Source: Synanceia verrucosa
Taxonomy: Eukaryota > Chordata > Actinopteri > Perciformes > Synanceiidae
Direction of reading: 5' to 3'
Length of the DNA: 64,000 nucleotides
Assembly: GCA_029721515.1 (NCBI GenBank)
Contig: CM056550.1
Coordinates: 25,308,619-25,372,618 of the forward strand
The notes beneath the pieces were generated by a model. It saw nothing but the letters and a program-made list of their open reading frames with translations. It did not search any database and was not told the origin of the DNA. Both the position numbers and the translations under genes were made by a program. Below are positions 1-11,067 of the stretch, in pieces; within the stretch, counting starts at the first letter, position 1; every line of letters begins with the position of its first letter.

Positions 1-330
1 GTCATATCCCATAACCTTCCCACCACTCTGTTTTCTTATGATCGCTTCCTGCTCGTTTTATAGCAGTATTCCATCTCTGTCTTCGTTCAGGATCATTGGA
101 AATCCTGTATCTTTGCTCGCCTTCGGCTGCTCTGGCATCCCGGGCCGCAACAGCTATCCTTCATATCTCCAAGTTTTCAACTACAAGCGGTGAGATCCCT
201 GGCAGTAGTTTGAACAGAGCACCTTCCCGCCAATATGGCGGTGTTTTGGTTTTGACAGTTGCATGCTTGGATTGTGTGACGTCAACTCCCGGCACTCTAT
301 TGTTCCTTAGAGAATGTATTCCCCTGCTAA
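1..330 (-). pseudogene. Degenerate coding relic, possibly THAP-type zinc-finger or transposase-like, cut by window edge
   Basis: On the minus strand one frame reads through from about 330 to the window start with a stop (TGA) near 160. Before it lies a stretch containing KTPPYWREGALFKLLPG and after it ARAAEGEQRYRISNDPERRQ followed by RWNTAIKRAG. The spacing around NDPERRQRW recalls the THAP C2CH zinc-finger family, where a P..R..W segment sits between the first cysteines and the WxP...CSxHF block. That last block would lie outside the window, and the initial cysteine pair is not clear. The same frame being sensible on both sides of the stop argues for a decayed coding sequence. The family call is inference. 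It could be a host gene exon pair, a P-element/THAP9-like relic, or chance. Confidence 0.3.
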
Positions 331-462
331 CTCTGTATTTCTGCAGAGAGTTTGCTGGATATTTCTGGCAACAGTAGGGAAGGGGACAGAGGGGGCGTGA
401 GCAGCAATCAGACATCTGATTGGTTCTTTCCATTACGACCAAGTGTCAGTTGATTGGTCAGA

Positions 463-580
463 GTTTTTACATTACTGCAGCTGCCACAGAGGTCTGATTC
501 TTTTCCTTCCTTTTTGTGAACACATGTATTGACTGCTCTCACGATGGAAGGACCATTTCACCCAGTATAACAAAAAGTGC
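463..580. repeat. Dispersed repeat, copy 1 (partner at 8790-8911)
   Basis: About 110 bases here closely match 8790-8911 in the same orientation. Shared blocks include CTGCCACAGAGGTCTGATTC, then TTCCTTCCTTTTT, then a GGATGGAAGGA-like or GATGGAAGGA segment and CCAGTATAACAAAAAGTG. Small indels and substitutions separate the copies. No coding potential or terminal repeat is visible. The family is not recognised. Confidence 0.75.
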
Positions 581-960
581 TTCTGAACAGAATGACAGAC
601 TATAACTCCAAATGATCTCTTTTCTAACCCTCATGCATGCATAAACTAGGCCTACAGGTTATGAACTCATTTTAAAAGATCCATCACTGGATATCATACA
701 TGAGGATCCAGTTGCAGTTTTGACTAATAATGCTAAACATTAATTACTTAACTTTGTTCTTTATGAGCTCTTTGTGAACATTAGAGGCTATAAATTATCA
801 TGTAAGGCTCATTAATGTGCTGCATGACTTCCTGTCAGTCACCGGAGTTTAATTACCCGAGTTGAGTTAATGATGCAGGATGACAGCTGCCACAGCCACC
901 CAATCAGCAACTTACCTCAGTCACTTCATATAACTTCATGCTTACAGCTCCTGGTTAATT
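581..960. other. Unassigned non-coding stretch
   Basis: AT-rich sequence with no recognisable coding, RNA or repeat signal. It leads into the TATA-like site near 968. Confidence 0.6.
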
Positions 961-967
961 ACTAAAG

Positions 968-976
968 TATATAAAT
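968..976 (+). promoter_or_regulatory. TATA-box-like site
   Basis: TATATAAAT lies about 80 bases upstream of an ATG at 1049 that is followed by a good splice donor. A transcription start near 1000 would fit normal TATA spacing. In AT-rich DNA such a motif is common by chance, so this only matters together with the downstream signals. Confidence 0.25.
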
Positions 977-999
977 AATACAATGCTCCAGTTCAGAAT

Positions 1000-1087
1000 T
1001 TTGACTTTGGAGCTCTAAGAGGCAAAGAGAGTTGTGCAGATTCTCTGGATGAAGATGAGGATAAAGGCACAGGAAGAACTGATCCAG
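1000..1087 (+). other. Possible first exon with short coding start
   Basis: An ATG at 1049 opens 13 codons (MKMRIKAQEELIQ), after which GTGAGC at 1088-1093 matches a splice donor with CAG before it. A TATA-like site sits upstream at the right distance. An alternative reading uses TTGTGCAG (1032-1039) as an acceptor, giving an internal exon with frame DSLDEDEDKGTGRTDP. Neither peptide is recognised and no second exon was found downstream. This is a gene-model hint only. Confidence 0.2.
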
Positions 1088-1093
1088 GTGAGC

Positions 1094-1884
1094 TTTTTGA
1101 TACAGCATAAGGAAGGCTGCATCTTACAATATTTGCTGTATTTTGTATCTTTATTCAAGTCTCTGAAAGCTATTTTACATTAATGTACTGTCCTCTCAGG
1201 GACACAGCAACTCACATTGCTTTACCAAGCCCTGAGGACATTTTTCAATTATTAACTGCAGACTCATGTAGCGCACACACACAGTCACCTGCACAGCCAC
1301 ACACACACTTCCACAGTCACACAGAACGGATAAAGAGGCAGTGATATTGAGAGAATCTATACATGAGTGACACTAAAAGAAAAAACTGGAAAGGAAAGAG
1401 GCATTTTGATGAGGGATTTAAATAATAAATGTGTATGTATGGGAGAGGGTGAGTTTATGTGTGTGTGATGTGAAGCTTGTGTGAGATGCAATATGACATA
1501 TGATGACACACAGTGAAGGAACTATATTTGTTTTCTCTATATTATTTTCTTTTTTCTGAAAATCGTGGAAAAACTTTATTTCTTGAGTTATTAATGGAGG
1601 CACAACTCAGAAAAGATATCCTGCAGTCTGTTACCAACGGACTACTGACCTTTATTTTAATGGCATTTGATGACTTTATTTCCAGCTAACTGAAATGTTT
1701 CAACTTGAGTGAAAAATTCAGGTGCTGCTGAGATCCTCCTTACGTCAGAGAAAATCAGAAATAGCAGAAAGAAATGTTGCATGTCATAAAGAACTGTCGT
1801 AAAGAACAAATTGACATACATCTGAGAAAGTGTCCAAACCAAGCATTTCACCATTAAGATTGGTTGAACATCCTCTTATAAACT
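1094..1884. other. Unassigned stretch with short CA-rich patches
   Basis: No gene seen. A loose CACACA-rich patch occurs around 1270-1320, and a run of TG/AG-rich sequence around 1435-1480. Open frames on the minus strand are short and show no family similarity. Confidence 0.6.
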
Positions 1885-2056
1885 AAGAGCACTGATATGC
1901 TCCTGGAACCTGGATGCAGGGATTTGCTCCCATTCAGCCACAAGAGCATTAGCGAGGTCAGCCACGGATGTCGGGACGATAAGGCCCGGCTCTCAAACGG
2001 CGCTCCAGTTCATCCCGAAGGTGTTGGATGCCAATGGGGTCAGGCCTCTGTGCATC
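1885..2056 (-). pseudogene. Tc1-like transposase C-terminal fragment
   Basis: Read on the minus strand this stretch gives RPDPIGIQHLRDELERRLRA in one frame and, after a frameshift, ADLANALVAEWEQIPASRFQ followed by EHIS. This matches the end of the DDE domain of Tc1/mariner transposases, where the SPDLNPIE glutamate block is followed by a WDEL-type helix, then an L..EW..IP segment. The glutamate-bearing PIEHLW block has mutated to PIGIQHL, so the catalytic Glu is lost. No terminal repeats or upstream domains remain. It belongs to a different Tc1 subgroup from the elements at 4.3, 34 and 48 kb, judging by the LERRLRAGPYRP segment. Confidence 0.75.
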
Positions 2057-2587
2057 TGTCTAAATAAACCTGGTAAACAGACAAACTCAAACACTGTAAA
2101 AGACAAAGAGAAACCCAGCCAAACAGGCATATGTGAGCCCTGCTGGACATAGTTGTTCAACGCACCATCTGCATGCATTCAGGGAGGTCAGCGAAAAACA
2201 AAACAAACACACCCTCCAGACACAATTAAAATCAGTCACATTCTGAGGGAAACTTTTAATATAGACAGACAGCCCCGTGAACCCTCCTGTGGTTCTCGCC
2301 TTCCCTCTCAATCAGCTGCGCACACAAAAACTGGATGCCAGTTGTGTTGCCACCGGTGCAAACAGGCAAGTAAGTAATATGTGATAAGGTGCAACCACTT
2401 TCAATTTAAGTCACATGGGATTAGACCCTGGGATATCTAGAAGGCAGGGATGTACCAGAAGGAAAAAATGCATGAATTCTATAAATCAAACTGCAATTCT
2501 TAATAATAAGTGATAAGACTTCATTCATAGGTATTTTTACCATATTTTTAACATCACAAGGTGATGACAAGACAATCAGGTTGTGTT
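2057..2587. other. Unassigned stretch
   Basis: No coding or repeat family recognised. Short open frames on both strands overlap each other and show no known motif. Confidence 0.55.
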
Positions 2588-2750
2588 TAGAATCAGAATC
2601 AAGTTTATTGCAAAGTAAGCTTGCAAAAACAAGGAATTTAACTTGGTAACTTGGTGCATCACATATAGACATAAACATAAACCTATATACATATAAACAT
2701 GTAAATGTAGTGCAGAGATAAGAACCAAAAATGATAAAGTGACTAAGAAT
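2588..2750 (-). repeat. LINE 3'-end-like repeat
   Basis: ATCAGAATCAAGTTTATTGC followed by a stretch ending CAAGGAATTTAACTTGG resembles the common teleost repeat whose minus strand reads AATAAACTTGATTCTGATTC. Such sequences form the 3' ends of fish LINEs and their derivatives. No open reading frame of the LINE remains here. An A-run (about 2787-2803) follows on the plus strand. The family is assigned by recognition only. Confidence 0.5.
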
Positions 2751-2803
2751 AAATATAAATGCAAAAACGCTCATTATGTGGTTTTAAAAAAAAAAAAAAA
2801 ACT

Positions 2804-4326
2804 GAGACAAAAACACTGCAATATCAAACATAGATGAAAACTTCTGTTGTCTGTTTAGCGTACAACAAAAATGGTATTTAGATGGTACCAATTCTCTATA
2901 TTAAACAGGCTCATCAAAGAGAAGCATTAATAAGCTCCAACGTGATTCTTTTATCTCTACGTTTTAAAAACTCAGCTGTAATTTATTATCACCCAGTAGC
3001 TTCTCCTCACCTCTCTGTGTTGGGCCTCCACACACACAGTAAAAAACTAAACACATAAATAACATAAATATGACTGTTGTAGAAATAAATATGCAGAAAA
3101 GTGATATTTCAATGTGCTCAGTCTGCAGTCTCTCATCACACTGCCACGTTTTAAACAAGCACAGTAGGCTAGCTCAGCTATTCACGAATTGTTGAAAACA
3201 AACTTAAACAAAAGCTGTCCGTGTACTAACCTCTATGTTCTTCATTCTTCATAAACTTCCCACAGGAATATTATTTTATTGACATTTTAAATTTGTTTCC
3301 AGTGAGATAATAATGACATACAAATAAACATATAACCACTGAATTTACACTTAATTTATACTCTCGGGTGATGGGATGGAGCATTGAGTGGGCAAACCAA
3401 GAGTTACATGCAAGTAACTAATATCAAAACAAGTGCATCTTTCTGACCTTCTCAACTCTGACAATGACTGATAGTGTTCTGCATTAATACAAACCGAGTA
3501 TAACTCATTAACTGAAAACAGTGAAGCGGTAGAACAATTTTGCAGTGAAAATAGACCATTTAATAAATAAATAATGTGCCCACAGGAAGATGTGACCAAA
3601 TGATTCACCTATTTTGTGGCAGTCAACATGACATGAGGGCAACAAGTGTCGGCTCCGCTGAAATCAATGTGTAGCTGCATAATGATGCCACTTGCTATTC
3701 CAGCTATTATGATGCTTTCAAGTGCTGTTGGAAATATTCTTCTTCACCAAGCACATGAATGATGCAATGAATGAGTTGGTTATGAAACTGAAAGCAAATA
3801 TTTCCAGAAATGTAAACGATAGTTTCCAAACATCCAGTCACTTCCAGTTACTTACGTTCAGCTTTCATTTCAAATGCAGAGGTCAAACGCAGAGAGAGAT
3901 GGGACAAAAGCTGGAGACTTAATGATACATTTTTTCATCGTCATGCTTGCTGGTTAAGCCCAGGATTTGAGTCATTTATAAGGACTGTGGTAATGGTAAT
4001 TTATTGATTCCTAAATGCTTTACATAGCACCTTTGAGCTAGGAAATGGATGGGTAACAAGGCAAGGCAGAATGCACATAAAATGCACAATGACCTTAGGT
4101 GAACTTATTTTTTGCGTAACATGCTGTTCTCTAAGAAGGTGATTAACCACAAACAATAACAACAAATGTCTGATCCATGAATTGGCCACTAAATGTTTTG
4201 GTTCAATGACAATTTGCGTTTAAACAGTCCTCTTGAGACCAAGATGATGCCTAACAATCAGTCATCAGTACCTGGTCACTGAAAGGCTTCAGACTGGATG
4301 TTCTCAGAGGGAAGTTTCCACTGAGT
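2804..4326. other. Unassigned stretch
   Basis: About 1.5 kb of AT-rich DNA without recognisable genes or repeats. Short open frames in several frames have no motif that I recognise. Confidence 0.55.
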
Positions 4327-5225
4327 TTAGAGTGTCATCAGCAGGTTATAACAGAGACAGAGAGATATTGGAAGAGTCACAGAAAGGCACAGAAGTTGAC
4401 ATCTTTTGGCCACATCCCATGCTGATGACCACGTCACTGTCAGCAGCGCCCTGTGGAACCAGATGGTGAATGCCACACAACTCCAGACACGTTTAAGGGA
4501 GGTGAGAGGCACCAAGTATCACGTCAGACCATTCAAAAATGCTTACATCAGCATGGTCTGCGTGATAGATGACCTGTAAGACTACCTGACCACACCACCA
4601 GACACAGGCATCATTGTCTGGCATGAGCAGGGAGCATTTGCACTGAACAAGGAATCAGTGCTGTTCTCTGATGAAAGTCAATTCACACTGAGCAGAAAAG
4701 ATGGCCGCCAATGCCACTGGAGACGTCAAGGAGGACGTTATGCATCAGCCTTTGGATGTGGTGGTGTTACAGTCTGGGCAGGTGAGTCTAGTCAATACAG
4801 AACTGCCCAACACCTTGTGAATAGTACTGTGACAAGCCACTACCTGAATAACATCATTAATGCAGTCATTGTGCCTCTCCATGAGCAACACAGGCCTGAT
4901 TTCATCTTCAGGGATGACAGTGTCTCAGCTCATCAATGTCACATCATCAGGGAACAGCTGCTGGAGGCTGGGGTACCTCAAATGGAGTGGCCTGCACTTT
5001 CTCCAGACCTGAAGCCCAGAGAAAACCTATGGGATCAGCTGAGTCATCGTGTTGAGGATCGTAACCCTGCACCCCAGAACCTCAATGACCTGAAGGCAGC
5101 CCTTCAAGAAGAGTGGAATACCATGACTCAGCAGACAATAAGTCAACTTGTGAACAGCATGAGACATCATTGTCAAGCTGTAATTAATGCTCAAGGACCT
5201 ACTACACATTATTGAGACATTGACA
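4327..5225 (+). pseudogene. Decayed Tc1-like (DD34E) transposase
   Basis: A degenerate IS630/Tc1/mariner transposase, which cuts and pastes its element at TA sites. The C-terminal part is open for 185 residues from 4658. It shows LFSDESQFTL (first Asp), FIFRDDSVSAHQ (second Asp) and SPDLKPRENLWDQL (Glu). I count 34 residues between the second Asp and the Glu, the Tc1-type DD34E spacing. The expected NP before IE has become KPRE. Upstream, about 4340-4650 can be read only by joining frames (SRQTIQKCLHQHGLRDR is visible), so the N-terminal DNA-binding region carries stops and frameshifts. No clear terminal inverted repeats were found. A (TG)n tract begins 90 bases after the stop. Its C-terminus (RHHCQAVI) matches the relic at 48.1-48.7 kb, so both are one Tc1 subgroup. 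Confidence 0.9.
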
Positions 5226-5310
5226 TTTTTTGTTGTTGTATATCCACCACTGTTGCGCATGAACTTTTTCCATTTTCCATTCACCTGAAAGTCCAATATC
5301 CCTAACATTT

Positions 5311-5314
<4 letters not shown>

Positions 5315-5353
<39 letters not shown>
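5315..5353. repeat. (TG)n microsatellite
   Basis: An uninterrupted TG dinucleotide run of about 39 bases directly downstream of the Tc1 relic. Confidence 0.98.
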
Positions 5354-5356
<3 letters not shown>

Positions 5357-5920
5357 GGCCTGTATGTGAAGGTCATACTCTGATTAGTTATTGATTTGAA
5401 CCAACTGTATGCTCTAATGTTTCCTCATAATTATTTAACCAGTCTGAATGTGTCTTGCGCTGCCTGTATTTTTCCCTCACAATTATCATCTAGACAGAGC
5501 ATATAATAATCCATGACAGAGAGGGTGGAGAGGAGAAATGGAAGATGGAGGTGTGCATGTCAGAGAAGAGAGGAAAATAACAGCAATGGAGCTCTTTACA
5601 CATGGCCTCTTACACCTCGATTTCTGAAAGAGAAGACAGACACTCAGAAGTCAGATCCACCTGCTCACCTTGCAGTAGTAACCTGCTTCTGACTCGACCA
5701 GAACTGAAAAGAAAAGGAAGAAAAAAAACAACTGGATGATTACCACTTAAAGTATGGTGTTTATTTAACATGTTATTAATGATCTATCCTCAGAATCATT
5801 GGCTGTCAGTACCTTCTCTGCACAAAGAGTAGAGATGGTTAGTTGCTGCTCTGTGCACACAAGAAGACACCCAGTCAACAATGTCGTTTTGCTCATTTAA
5901 AGCATTTGTATCAGAGTGGC

Positions 5921-5923
<3 letters not shown>
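5354..5923. other. Unassigned stretch
   Basis: No gene or repeat family recognised. A short GA-rich segment is present near 5510-5580. Confidence 0.55.

Positions 5924-5973
<50 letters not shown>
5924..5973. repeat. (CA)n microsatellite
   Basis: Perfect CA dinucleotide run of about 50 bases. The open frames crossing it (Thr-His repeats) are artefacts of the repeat. Confidence 0.98.
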
Positions 5974-5976
<3 letters not shown>

Positions 5977-8789
5977 CCACTCCAGACAATTGCTATGCTG
6001 CCATGGAGAGAATCATTGTGCAGCTACTCTCCTGCAAACCAGCCACTGAGCAAGCTCATTAACAACAGCTCAAGAAGACTATGTGAAACGATCAATGCAT
6101 GACAGGACCCTCCTCCAATAGTAAAGCTGCAAACAACTGCCTTCCTACTTGAGTCCCTGATAGCTGCACCATCGATATTTACACCACTGGAAAGCAGTGT
6201 GAGATGCCCTCATAGACAGAGGAGGCATGCAGGTCTAAACAGTCAGTCACATGGGGAGGCTGTTTGTTAGCCATTAGCATTCTGCTACCACGTCTGTTGG
6301 GATGGACTCTGTCGATGCTGAGGAGGGAGGAACTGTCCCGAAACAGATTAAAATTGCTTGACTATATTGTGCGCTGTGTAGGTGGAATGGAGCCCAGTGT
6401 GGAGGCTGAGAAACGCCATGCTCCAGAGGCCAGAGTGGGCATCGAACCAGAGATATAAACAGGCTACCACTTAGAAAAGACTATGACTTAAAAAGATCAT
6501 TTCCTTTTTGCTCAGCTCAGACTGTGTTGGTAAGAGCACGAGAGTGAGCACAGCAGCAGGGAGCTCATCCAAGATGACCGGGGCCATAGCTTTAAGGAGG
6601 CAGCAATGGCTGCACTGTAGAAGTGTATGTCACTAATTATTAATGCAGGTGTTGAGAAGAGAGGGAGAGGATACGATGGTGATCGAAGATGGGCTGACTG
6701 AGCAGTCTTTGGAGAAACAGAGCAGTGACAGAGCAGGAAAGATCCAGGTCGAGTCATCACTACCTCTTTCAAGAGCTTACGTTGAGACAAGGAGGAAGTT
6801 AGATGAAATGTTGAACTGGGACCACACAGGACCAGAACGCTATCAGACAGGAGCAGGTGGCGTCTGGAGAGGTTCAGAACAGTTCATAGTCCCTTCATCC
6901 AGGCCAGGTTCAACATTTATACTGGCTCTTCAGTCCAGCATTCACACTTGTTACCATCAGATTAAATTAGTTTCCGATCATGGATTCCATTTCAGATCAG
7001 GTTCCCAGTTGGCAGAATGCCAACGCTTTAATGCTAACAAATCTCTTTTTGACCCTTCCATTTTTTATTGGCAAGGAAGAAGAATATCATTAAGGTAGCA
7101 GGCTTCTCTTTTTAGTCTTCTCTTGCTAGTTGAATGACAAACATCACGGGCTGCAGATTATATCAACTGTAGTCAATTAACTTTGATCCTGGAACAGCTG
7201 AAATGCCTCGACCAAAAGATAGCTTGTGAGGGAAAAGATACTGAAGCATCAGAGAGAAACGAGAAACAGTAATATAAACCTGTCATTTTAATGTGCCAGA
7301 TACTTAATCAACACTACATATTTATTGTAAGCAGCTACAGGTTGTGAACATTAATTACTGTGCCGGCTTTCTGCGAGGTGCTTGGAGAGCTTTCACTTCT
7401 GCAGCATATTCACATAAAGGCCTTGAATTGCATTTAATATTATATCTGTCTGCCCTTTTTTTTTTTAGTGTATCTTTGCTAAACCCATCACTCAATTGTC
7501 CATGCCTGTTTGAATGTTCCTGGCATCTCTAAAGGCTTCTCTCATCACTCAACAAAAACGACAATTATAAACAAACTGACAGTTTTGCTTTTGACAGTCG
7601 GTGTGGGCCTCACAGAAAAACAAGGAAAAGCTAAATTAGAGGTCATCAAATAGCTAGTTTACCAGTGAAACCTCAAACATCCCAAATCTATCTAGCATTA
7701 AGGATAACACATCAAATTAGTGACCAAGCAAGTGTACAAAAAAAAGGAAGAGGATTTGTTTCAGTGTGCGAGTTCTGTACTCCTAAATACATCATGAATG
7801 CATGCATTCAAATTAGGTTGTACCCTGTTGATAATTAGCACTCACAACAAAGAAATAAAGCACACAAAACCTCAAACCCAGTTCATAATACAGCCTCTAT
7901 GTAACAGTCCATTAAGACTCAAAGACTGAACCGTCATCAACAAGCCAACCCAAGAATAAATACCTCATTAAGCAGCTCAGTTTTAAATCATCCAAACTGA
8001 TGAGGAATAACAGAACAGGCAGCTCATTGTGTATTCTTGCAAAACACACATTTCCTCCATACAGAAGCTTTTTAGTTACTGAATAACTTACTTTATTTAC
8101 TGCAATGCCAGTAAAGAATCAGATTGACTGAAGCCAGATAGAAGCTTTGAGTCTTTTTTTTAATAAACCCTGACTGTACTTGGCCAGTTTATAAAAATAA
8201 CAGATTTTAAATGAGTCTGTAAACACAACAAGTGCCAATAACATCCTGGAGCCAGGTAATCTCCGGTATGTGCGTATGTGTGTGTTCTCATTTCCTGAAG
8301 TAGCAGGTGTACAAGAGCCTAGGGTTTATTCAAGCGCACTTCCAATCAGCCCAAGTAAGGTGTATCTGTATGCGCGTGTGTGCGTGTGCATGCCAACCAG
8401 ACTAATTATAAGTGTGTTTGCGATGCTAGATGAAAGAGCTGAATTATACACTCATACTTGATACTTGACAGACATGCACTTGAGATTACCTGGCAAAAGG
8501 ATGCCTTTGACGACAGCTTAGTTCGTTTTAAGCCTCATAAGAATCTGTTGTTTGTGCAATTGAGAAATGTGGAGAGTGAATCTGAATAGCAAACTCCAAA
8601 TAGTTTCTGGACTGTTTAACCAGGATTGGCACCAATACGTGTTTGGGTAAAAATCAATGAAATTCAGGCTGTCTATTCTAACAAAACACTGTGTAGAAAG
8701 CAACAACATGAATAAATGAACTATCCAGATTTAAATGGTTAAAATCAACTTAAGAGCAAAGGATGTTAACTTGGACCTTCGATGCACTG
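5974..8789. other. Unassigned 2.8-kb stretch
   Basis: No recognisable gene. The longest open frame is 151 codons at 6643-7098 on the plus strand; its translation has no motif that I know. A GT-rich segment with alternating purine and pyrimidine occurs at about 8360-8395. Otherwise AT-rich unique-looking DNA. Confidence 0.5.
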
Positions 8790-8911
8790 TTGATTTTTAC
8801 AGTCCTACAGCTGCCACAGAGGTCTGATTCTTTCCTTCCTTTTTCTGAACACATAATGTATCGATTGGTCTCAGGATGGAAGGATCATTTCATCCAGTAT
8901 AACAAAAAGTG
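8790..8911. repeat. Dispersed repeat, copy 2 (partner at 463-580)
   Basis: Same-orientation copy of the 463-580 repeat, sharing CTGCCACAGAGGTCTGATTC and CCAGTATAACAAAAAGTG. It differs by several substitutions and a few one- to three-base indels. The block after the repeat (from 8912) is not shared, so the boundary at about 8911 is reasonably sharp. Confidence 0.75.
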
Positions 8912-10127
8912 ATTACCAACTATAGCTTTAAGATTATCAGTCAAATCACAGATTTGAGTTGTGATCAGATCCCTGATTGTGCAGTCAAACTGTGCAGTCA
9001 TGAAAAGAGGAAGACAGCCTTTTAGTCTCATTAAACCTCTAATGGAAAGAATGGAGCTGTTGGACAGATATTTTCTTATATACATAAAAGATATATTGCT
9101 TAAAAAAAGTGAAATCAAGGTATAAAATCAAACTAAAATTTTATTTTTTGTGATGTTGCAGCGAAAAAATAGTATGACTTGTACCACGCAATAACAGGTA
9201 ACAGCTGTAACAAAGAACTTGTCACCTGATGACAAACGATAACAAGGTGAAAACAAACAAGACATTGGATGCTCTGGTGGTCGACTGCAATTTTTATGTC
9301 AAAACTTGGCAAAGTTTCGACATCCCGTAGTGGCTGCTTTCCATTTGGCTAACGTGACTCCTTGTGAGAAAGGGAGGAAGCATAATTAGCAGAATAGAAA
9401 GCCTCCTGTGTCGACTTCTAGTCATTCCCGGGGAGATTTCTCAGCAAGACCAAAAACCCTGCAGACAGTAGGATCAGTATGAGCGTAACACAATAAATAT
9501 TTTTGCACTGCTTGAAATTTCATGGGATTAATGTTCTTGCCTAAATGCACAGCCCTTGATCCACCTACACTCACTTATTTTGCCTGATTCACCCTCTTCC
9601 CCGAGAGTATGTGTGCTTCAGCGTCAGCAAAGGTCTAATCAACCTGAATAATTAAGTGTGGGAAGAGTCTTTAAACTGTTACGGAAGCTATTGCATTGAC
9701 GCATTTGACCCCAATTTCTGTTAATTGTGGATTTGCTGGATTAAAGTTCAACACGTACGCAAGTTTACTGACTTTCTCTAATGTAAAAAATAAAATAGAG
9801 TAAACATTTAATTTCCTTGTGCCTCTCTTTCTTCGACTCTGTGGCTCCCACTCTGTCGGTCACTGACCCTTTGTACTCAGCAAGACATTTACTTGCTAAA
9901 ATAAACAACCACTATTTATGTTAACCAATCATTTTTTAGCAGACTACTGAAGGAACATGGAGGTCACATGTGTAAGCGTTGGTCCTCTATTACAGATTTA
10001 AGAAAAAAATGATGCAACTCCTCTTTTCTTTCTTACCAGTACTGTCATTTAAAATGTGCTGTTCCTTCTCCAAAAGAAAGATAATTCTCCTCATGAGTAC
10101 TGGAAAACTTAGAGATAACAGCAGATT
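8912..10127. other. Unassigned stretch
   Basis: No gene, RNA or repeat family recognised. Confidence 0.55.
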
Positions 10128-10430
10128 GCTGCAGGCCTGTTCAAGTCACTGAGCCTGAAAAAAACCCCAAAACAAACCAAATCTGCTCCCTTGGTCTTTG
10201 GTCTGGAAGAAGAGAAGAAACACAAGCTAAAGCAAAAAGGACATAAGGAAGACAAAGAAAACAGACAGATGGATGGGTGGTTGGATGGATGGACTGATTG
10301 ATGGATGGGTGGATTGATGGATGGATGGGCAGATTGTGTTGCAATAAAACTTGGCAATAAACTTAAGATTGCCGCTGGACTGTTCAATCCACTGATCCTG
10401 AAAACCAGAAAAACAACAATCTGTTTTGTC
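10128..10430. repeat. GGAT-type array flanked by a diverged direct repeat
   Basis: A degenerate GGAT/TGGA tetranucleotide array occupies about 10267-10334, with GGGT and TTGA variants. It is flanked by two diverged direct copies of one segment: ATTGCTGCAGGCCTGTTCAA at 10128 and ATTGCCGCTGGACTGTTCAA at 10369. Both continue with a CACTGA.CCTGAAAA block. The layout could be an old tandem duplication with the array between, or a retroposon tail beside a duplicated flank. Confidence 0.6.
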
Positions 10431-11067
10431 CTGCAGCCATGCCAGCAGTCCTCTTTCCCTCTACCTTTCATTTTTCTATTTTCTTTTTTTTTTAGGAACT
10501 AGCCATCTCTACCTGTTCTCTCCCCCTCAAAATCTATTTCTCTGTATCCATCCATCTTTACCACTCTAGTCTCTCCCTCTATGGTCTTTTTATTGTCTCA
10601 CCTTTTTTCCCTTCTTTCCTGAATCGTTTTTTTCTCCCTCGTTCTGGTCCGTTGGGAAATCAAAGAACTTGAATAACTTTAGTATCACCACGGGAACAAA
10701 AACTTATATGGTCGTCATGGGAACACACTCATCCCAACACCACAGGAAGCATTTCATTCAGTAACCAGGGGAAACAGGACAATTTCATGTTCTTGGACCC
10801 TTTGATTGGCTTGCCAAGAGGAAACTCCAATTAAATAGTGCTGTGAGCGAAGAAAACCTGTTGAAGTCACGTAACTTGTGAGAAAGAGAATAAAGATGTG
10901 GACAGAGAAAGATGTTCCAGTGACCTGTGGAGCAGGCAGCTGTGCAGGTAGGAAAGATGAGGAGAGTCTAATGCAAAGACAAGATGAAAAAAAGAATTAC
11001 TTTTACAGTCACAACTCCATGCAAACTGTAGACTGTGCACAGTGTTAGACTATAACCTATTACAGAC
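10431..11067. other. Unassigned stretch
   Basis: Pyrimidine-rich at about 10440-10640, then unique-looking sequence. No gene recognised. Confidence 0.55.
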
